Positions 38,601 through 47,600 of a stretch of 64,000 bases of DNA are shown piece after piece. This stretch comes from Nomia melanderi (Eukaryota; Arthropoda; Insecta; Hymenoptera; Halictidae). The notes under the pieces are model-generated. The model was given only the letters and a program-made list of their open reading frames with translations, was not told the origin of the DNA and made no database searches. The position numbers were made by a program, and so were the translations under genes. Each line of letters starts with the position of its first letter. Position 1 is the first letter of the stretch. The DNA lies in NCBI RefSeq assembly GCF_051020985.1, contig NC_134999.1:29855160-29919159 (forward strand), in the 5' to 3' direction.

Positions 38601-41600
38601 CGAGCAGGGAGGGCTCTGTTAGTGTGCCACGGTCTCGACGAGGTCTCCGTCGACGGGAGGAGGCGTTCTCAAGGTCGCTCGCGAAGCTTACCACGCGCCG
38701 GTCAATAAATAATCGTACAGTGACCACGGGGACGGAAATCGTAACGATGGTATTTTCCTACATGAAGAATAGAAGCCTGAGGAAGCGCAGAAACGAGACG
38801 ATCCATGCTGCCATTTGGCTCGTAACGAGCTCGAGCCACGATTTCACGGAACTGGACAACAACTGAAAGGTTTAATCACTGTTATCAGGGGGCGGGAGGA
38901 AGCTGTGATCGCGGCGGTGCGGAAGACTCATGTAACGACCAGGTGAAACGATCAACAGAGGAGACGGTGACATGGAAAACTAACGTTCGACAAGTAACAA
39001 GCCCGAGGCTGCCGAAGCGTTCTCTATTAATCGTAACTACAATGGTTATAGGCTACTGTGATGGATCGGTCTCGATCTTGTTCCCCACGTACTGGGGGCA
39101 AAAAAAAATATATATATGTATATACGTGTCGAAAAACTATTTGTCAGTCCTCAAAAGCGTCGATCAAGCGATTAGCTGCGGTGAAGAGGTGACATAATTG
39201 GGTTTTATTACGGAGAGAGCTGTGAACAGTCTTTTTCATCCTGGTAGAATCGATTCTAGGGCGAAAGGAAACCAGTTTACTGTTTACGGATTTCACGTGG
39301 CGTGGCTGTCGTGTTTTGTTATTCTATGTAGTATATTACGATGTTGCCTAATTACTAACGGCATCCGGAATTTGAAAATTATAGTATTTGAATAGGGGAT
39401 GATTCGATAAGAGTGATGGACTTTCAAATAGCTTTAATCGTTTTCTCGCGAATTTTTCGCAAATGTTATCAGGTTTGATTAATTATTTTGAAGTGATATT
39501 AGAGTTTAAGAAAGTGTACCAATAATTGATAATATAATCACTTTCACTTTGAACTATGTTCTTATTTTTGTTCTATAAGTAACTAATAGATATTATTAAA
39601 TATTACAAGGAAGTTACTAAATTTACTTGTTTATATATTGCTGATACTAGTTGCTGAGAAGTTAAAAAGAGTTAGGAATTTTTGATTACCCATTTTGAAA
39701 CGGATGAATCAGGGAAAATCTATAAGAAACAATGTGTTGGGATTTAAGTTTTATGTTCGACGCGATTGATGTGGCAATCTGAGTGGTTATCCATAGAATG
39801 CAACATCAAGATTCCACTACGTTAAGTGAAAAATTTGCGGCAATAATCGGTAATCCATTGAGCAACTGAGAATGAGCATTCATTTAATTATTCGCTCTAT
39901 TAACTCTGATTTATGTAATGAAGTTATATAATATTACATCCCACTTATAATGCAATAAAATACGTTTATAATGGAATAAATATTTCAGTCATATTTTACA
40001 TCTTGTTTTATTCGAATTAAAATATTTGTCACTCTTATTGAAACATTCTTCACTAACATTGAAGAGACTAATTCACACGACTTTCTAAGTTGACTGACAT
40101 TAACGAAATAATGCGAAATTTCGAACACAATGAAAGAAATAGAAATTCCTAACAGATGATGACATATTTAGACAGAAAGACATTATGCGCAATATTATGA
40201 CGAAGAAGATGATATCCGAATTAGAAAAGTTTGCATATTTTTTGCTAAATGTCTTCATTTTTGTCTTTAATTGAAGAAGAGAAAAATTCACCGTAGGAAA
40301 TCAATCTCCCTGCAATCACGAGGTGGAATGTCGTTTAATTTTACGTGATTTGGATAGAGATAAAGGCTACCATCCTCCTTCAAGACGGGCCACTCATCGA
40401 CTTAGTGAAAAATCACCTTTCTCGTCCTCCCTTTCATTTCCTTTCCCTTCCGTCTTGAAAAATCTCGCCCCGGATGGTTCAACTATCACAGACCCCCTGT
40501 CCTCTGAGAAATGGGAGTACAGCACGTTCCATAAAAGATTTATCTACGTGCGATATTAGATATCTGATCCTCTGAACGCTTTAATACTTCTGAACCTATA
40601 CATCACTTTAAGAAGAAAAGCACAGAAATTATGAATGAATCATAGAAGAAATGATTTTTTCAATAACAATATAATTCAGAATACACATCCAATTTCTTAA
40701 TACTTTCACCGAAGTTCTATAATATACAAAAATGTGACTATTACAATTACACTTAATTTCCTTCAATTTCAAATTTACTTTCAGTCTCAAACTCTCAATA
40801 GATAAAAACAAATAAATTCATTCAAATCTTTAAAACACTGATAAAAGAATCATATAAAAGCATGTAGAAATACGACGATGATAACCAATTGAACGTTTAT
40901 TATTAATAAATAATTAAACGACCGTATTTATCAATATGAACATTTTTTACATTTTGATTCAATTTTTTCATGATACACAGAGACGAAATAATCGCCTGAC
41001 GAAAAAAATGCTCCCCTGCTTCACCTGTCGACTCCTCATCATCGCGTATAAACTCGAATGTCTTTCGTGACTACCGAATTCTATATATTCGAGATATCTT
41101 CGCGGTTCTGACATTAATACGGATCACAGGCAACTGTTAAGCGCGCCGCTAAAAATGAATAAAAACATATTACGTACAGGTAGGTCAAACAAGCCTTCAC
41201 TTTCTCCGCGGAGATCCCGAAATAAAAGCAATCGAACGACAACCGAAAACCAGTTTACAGTCTCACACGTGAGCTCATAACTGGGCCTCCTCAATAAGTG
41301 AAACACTTGGGCGGTACAATAAACGGTACGCAGGACGGAGAGGTCGCATGAAATTTCTCCTATTAGATCTCCTGGCGTCCCGTTTTAGACCTTGAGAGAA
41401 CTCCTCGTCGAGGATCCGTCGCTCCTCGTGTTAAGATATCGTTCAGTCCAGTCATGTTTGGAGATTGACGATATTGTCATAGGTGTATGTAGATCATGAT
41501 GACATACTCGGATTTTTATAACAGAAGAATCTTAAAAATCGAATTTTGGTTTTCATGGTTCTTTCATGAGACGATATTACGCATGTTGCGAATGGCATTT

Positions 41601-44600
41601 GTAAAATATTAACTGTAGATACTCGATGATTTGTTTAGTTTCTCTTCGAGATACGCTGCGAATGTAAATTCACTTCAATAAAGTTAGGTTCTCGTTTAAG
41701 AACTACTTTTTGTTCATTCAAATTTTACTGCTGGTTTATGCAATACTGATAATCGTAGTGCAGAAGTAAATGCAGAAAAAGCTGGTCTCTGTGAATGGTT
41801 AATAATTGCTTGTTTGTTACACTGACATTGCATATTTTTCAAGAGTTTCGTTTTGTTTTTGGGAAGGAGAATTGTAGTGGGTTTATATTGGAGAATATTT
41901 CTAGAGAAGTTGGAAGGGAGTGCATGTAGATTTCAGCGTTCTTGAATAAACCGGTGCTTGTCATTAGTAACCTATAAGTGCAATCGGTCGAGTGTAATTA
42001 GATATGTTAGAAAGGTCACGACCGGTTGTAAAAATTGGGTCGTGATTTTGAAATCGTGCTGTGCACTTTTTAACCGGTTTATAGAAATATGTTTCTACCT
42101 TTTAATGTAGAATATGTTTTATTGATACTGGTTTTCGTGTGTATGTTAATGGAACACTTTTCTTGGTGAATATTTAATTACTTATGGCGCAATTTGTTTG
42201 ATCTCTTCATAAACACGTGTGGTTTAATTATTAATATAATGCATATAGCTAAAATATAATTATAGGTCTTTCTATATAAATACTTTCAAATTTTTTACAT
42301 AATTGCTGAATTTTCCATGGAATCAAATTTTTTATTTTTTGTAGACAAAATAATTTTGGCATTGAATTTAAATATTATATTTAACAATTACTTAACCGTT
42401 ACTACAAATAGAAAGTACAATTTATTTAGCGCTATTGCATTTTTTATTTGTTTAAGCTTCGGTAACATGTAAAGTAATTACTTAAATATTCTATACAGAA
42501 TTAGGTCATTTTAGGCAGTCTATGAAACGAAAACTTCAATTTATATTTCAATTAGTTATTATACGTGCCATAACTATATATTAGATGAAAAGAAATTATT
42601 TTCCTGAGAAGTGTGTTTAATCAAACCAAAATGTATTATAAGAATATTCGACTGTAAATCATTGGCTGTAGATCATTTTACAACGAAATATTCGCTTTGA
42701 TACATTAACTAGGTTCCCCAATTAAATTTACATTCACAGCATATCTAAGAGGGACATATTTTTAATTGTTTATATGTTAAAAATTACCGAGTATCTGTAT
42801 ATCCAATCATTTTTAGTTATTTATATATTAAAAATTATCGAGTATCTGTATACCCAATCATTTTTAATCATTTATACATTAAAAATTATCGAGTATCTGT
42901 GTACCCAATCATTTTTAACCGTTTATATATTAAAAATTATCGAGTATCTCTACACAAAATATTTTACATATACCATCATCTCACAATAACCCAGCAAAAT
43001 GAAAATCAGAAAATTAAGATTTCCCCGTCACAAGCATTCGAATCTCCAGATCGTTCGAATGGTACCCCATCCGACAAAACACCAACCACCAGAAAAGCTT
43101 TTCCGCCCGACTGCAAGTCTCTTTAATTGTTAATCGAGCATCATTGTCCAGTCTCGGTTGGTCGTCAATGATGTTAAAAGCAACAAATCGCATTCGTGAC
43201 TCGTATCCTTCACCCAATTTCCGTTTTCTTCGACGCACAATCGTAGTATTTTATCCCGTATCAGATCGCACTATACGATTAAATCGAAACTTTCTCCTTC
43301 CCGTTTCAGAAGTTCCAGGAAATTACAGCATTTCCTATCTCTCGGATCACGCTGGTGATCCGTTTTATTAAATATCTTTAATACGTAGCCGTATCGCCAA
43401 CGGACAAATGAAATTAGCGTACTACAATGGCCCCTGGCTCTGTTCTCGGAGCGGATACGTCGGGAAGTTCGGAAAAGCACGTCTCACTCGAAAGCTGCTA
43501 ATAAACGACTATCGTATTCACTTAGCCGGTTTCGTTCAAGAAAAGCTGACGATGAATAAAAGCTCGGTTCACAAACGCAACGGACAAAGGAGGGGCAGAT
43601 TGAAGCGGTCACGCGATAGAAATGATTTGCAGGTGGCTCTTACGCGTCGCAGTCCTGTGGCATTTAGCAACGTTAGAGGATTCACGATTAAACTTTGATC
43701 CGTGAAAACGAGATTTCCTGCGGCTGAGGTATCGAGGTCGTCAGGCTCAATCGCCTTCGAGTTGGTCCTCAAACGTCGACCGAAGAGATTCGTCTGTTGA
43801 CCCTACACGAATTGCATCGATCTTGAATAAATTCATCACTTTTCCTATTGCTAACTTCTCAACGATAAGACATCGTTCCACATTCTTCGGAGGTATCGTG
43901 ATAATATTTCGTCAATGTGTCGGATTGCGTATCGTGTGTTATGTATGTTGTTACGTGCATGCTGATCAAACTGTTTTTAGTCGCGTTATGTACGTTCTTC
44001 AACATTCGCTGTACCATTTTAATTGTGCAGAGTGTGCCGCCTAGGCTGATTAACTTAAGTTACTTGGTGACTGTTTGTTGCATGCGAAAATGTTTCGGAG
44101 GAAACTGAATTTATATAAATTTGAAAGTGGAATTATAGTATAATTGCTATATTGTAATTATTATATTATGATTACTATATTGCAATTACTATATTACTAT
44201 ATTACAAGTACTATATTGTAATTACTATAACACTATATTATAATTTTACTTATTTCGATTTTGCAAAGAGATACGAAGGTCGCCCTAAATTCTGTTGATT
44301 AAATTATATAACATTTGAACCTTTAATTCAGTTAATCATCAACCAGTTATTTCTTTAATGATTCTTGTTTTGAATATTTTCCATTACAATCAAAAAGTGC
44401 ATTATTTCTGATCATTCCATTTGTCACATTTTTTTTTTTTAAATATTACGATAAATTTCATTTCTTCGGCATCCTCGAAGAAAGTAATCAAGGAAGTAAT
44501 CACGTCAGTGAAAGCTGGAAAATAGGCCGTCTATGGTCCTTCACGTTGAAATTAATTAGGACCTTCGTAATATCGGATGTACTTGTGTATAACGTTCAAC

Positions 44601-47600
44601 ATTCGTGTCGCATGCCCGACAAACGAGAATTTATCTTATATTTTATTATTACCGAATTTCGTAATTAGGGAGATTTGTTACATTCACTTTCACCAATTTT
44701 AGTGTACGCAACAATAGCTTGGGGCATCTATTAAATATTATATGCATTTTTTCCTACCAAAACTTCCATTGTCTTTTAACAAAGATTGTTTTAGTGATTA
44801 CCAGTCTTCAAACCCATGTAAGTTAATAATTTACCATGCAATCTATCAATTAAAAATTCAAATGCCACGTGTTCCACTTGAAAAACCTGAAACGACTCTC
44901 ATACTTCGATAAAAGAGGAAAATATCAGAAGAGAACCACTTTTTCTTGCTAGACGTCTCCGTTGACGTAGTAAAACTGTTATTTGAAACATTTTCTCAGG
45001 TAAAAAACGGTTCGTAAGTAATTTAAAACGATCTAGTTAGGTGACTCACACTCTGCACATTCCGAAAGTGTCAGTGGTTATCGCTACGTATTAAGTATTG
45101 TTGTAATGTGAAGCCGAAGATTGTTCAACTAGAATAGAAGCATAGAAATGTTACAACCAATTAACAAGTAATATAGAAACTGATTTAGATGCTGTTAGCT
45201 GAGCTTGGTGATCGCTGTGAACTCTTACCTCTGAAGGTGATCTAGAAGTAGATTTCGGGGCTGATGTTTTGGTATTCGTAACCTTCTGAAATCATACTTT
45301 TCGGTTAGAATGCGAGTCCCTTTCTTTAATTGCGTATCGATCGATGCTATTACAGAAAAATTTGCATCGTAGCGTAACGTTTTCTCATTTGGAACTTTAA
45401 TCGCACATAGTTTCCACTAAACGTAGTAATTTTAATTAGAATAATTTGCAATTAATTCGCTTCATCTTTCGTAACGATTAATTTCGTTAAAATTGAAATA
45501 AAAGCGAAAATCCACGAGTACAGTGAAAATAAAAAAAGACAAATGACAATTTCATATTCTAATTCTCGTGATCTTTGTATACAGATGTTTTTTATTTTTT
45601 TCGTCCTATATATAACAAACTTATATATGCAATATAAAAAAATGTACATAAACATTGTTCATTTTTACTTAAATTTACTGTTTCTAATCATTTTCAGTTC
45701 CATGGTGTAAATTGTGTACACACTTTCAGCTTACCAAACGAAGTGAAAGCAATTCAGATAATCAAGAATATCGAGTACAAGATTTATCCTTAACCCTTTG
45801 CACTCGAGAGGTGACTCTCAGTCACTACTTGATTTTATGCAGTAAAACTATGAAACTTGATATTTAATATTATGTAAATGTAAATTTAATATTATGAACT
45901 ATGTAAATGCATCGGTGTGTAAAATATTGAGATAAAAAAGCTTTGTTTCTCACTTCACTTATGATTTCTCTTTGAGTTACTTTAAAAAAACATCGTCTCT
46001 GTCTAGTTAGAAAATATCACATACATCTAGCGAAATACTTCCAAGTGCAAAAGGTTAAATATTCCTAAATTCGAATTTAATATTCCAACATTCATTCGAA
46101 CTTCAATACTCAAAACTCAAATAACCCTAATCAATTTTATTTAAACGCGGACCCACAAGGGAACAAACGTAGACTCTAAACCATTCGACAATTCTATAAA
46201 GAATATAACTAATCACTCTTCAATGCACCTATCAACATAGCAAATGAACCTACTGGAATCAGGCTTAAATTCAAAAACTCACCAGCTGGGACAATCTCGC
46301 TTTAAACTCGGGAGGGTAGTTGTCGCTTTCCTCAGACTCCGTTGACGCTTTGCTGAGTCCAAAAGACTTGTTGCCCCTCCTCGAGCTTTTCGTTGTTGCG
46401 GCCGACACTGTAGTACTTTCTTCGGTGCTTGCTTGTGGCTTCTTGAAGCTTCTCCTGGTGGAGCTTTCCACGGTTGACACAACTTCGGTGCTCGTCGATT
46501 GCTCGTTCGATGGGATCACTTCGTTCGTTTGCTCCCTTGGCGAGGGTAGCGCTGTCTTCGGAGGACTTTCGGAGTTGTTCGAGTAACCCGGTCGTCTTCT
46601 AAGTGTCCAGCCTGGATTACCATAGTGTGAATCGTTTTTTGACGAGCCAGGCTTCTTAGAGTCGCCAGCAGCGGTTGGTCCTTCCGTCGAAGGTTTGCGA
46701 CCTCTAAATCCAAGGCCATGATTGAAGAAATCCTCTTTAAGCTGCGCTCGTCCTTGGTTTCCGCCCCTGCCACGTCCTCTATTTCGCCCTTCGGAAGCCG
46801 ACGTGGTTGAAGATGGTCTGGCCGTGGTTGTCAGCGTTCTTGAGGTAACAGTAGTCGATGCTGTGGATCTATCTGTGCTGGTCAGAATTTCGGCGTCGGT
46901 AGAAGTTGTCAGAACTTCAGTGACGACCGATGTCTCCGGCGCAATTGTTGACGTGACATCTACTGTGGAATGAGAAACAGAGGACTTTAATTTGCCCTGT
47001 CATTTCTTTTCCAATTGCGCTTAACACTGTTATTTTATAATAAGAAAAAGAGAGAAATAATTTACTCTGAGGCATTGCAGTTAATAATAGAAGAATAATA
47101 TTCAATTCGGACTTGGAAGAATTAAGTGACATTTATATTTGTTACATTCATAACTGTCTTTGTCTTGATACTAAAGACATGCATCCGCCAAAACATTTTA
47201 AGAATCATTGTACCTATTTGAAAAGTATCAACACAGTTCTTTTATCTTACATCTTAAACAGAATAAATAAATAAAACTCGTTATGTTGAGAAATTAAAAT
47301 ATTACGTTTAAATATTAATCATACAACGAACTCTATAGTTTACAGAGAACGATAACCATAACATTTAAACGATTATCAATCTCTAACTACACCCACGGTT
47401 TGAATAAAACATTAATGTTCCCATAATATCTACAAATGAATAAACTTCATATCGTAACGTAACAGTACAAATTCAGTGAAGTAATGTTTATTTTGTAATA
47501 AAGTTATTACTATTTAAAACGTGTCTATATTATTATATCTATTAAAAGTCAAGGAGGCGCGGAAAACAAATTTTTCAAGGAGGCGTCGTAGCATAAAAGT

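Larger units (their letters stand above)
38815..45228 (-). other. intron between exons 3 and 4, with a possible internal promoter
   Basis: The CpG-rich part next to exon 4 (38815-39250) may be the promoter and 5'UTR for the 38814 start; a TATA-like ATATATAT lies at about 39110. A second GC-richer patch (43010-43800) has short frames on both strands but no supported exon. The 51-bp array and AT tandem tracts lie here. Confidence 0.45.

Noticed and set aside
43014..43772. Cluster of 60-96 codon frames on both strands in an intron
   Set aside because: No frame stands out, and no phase-compatible exon could be attached to exons 3 or 4.
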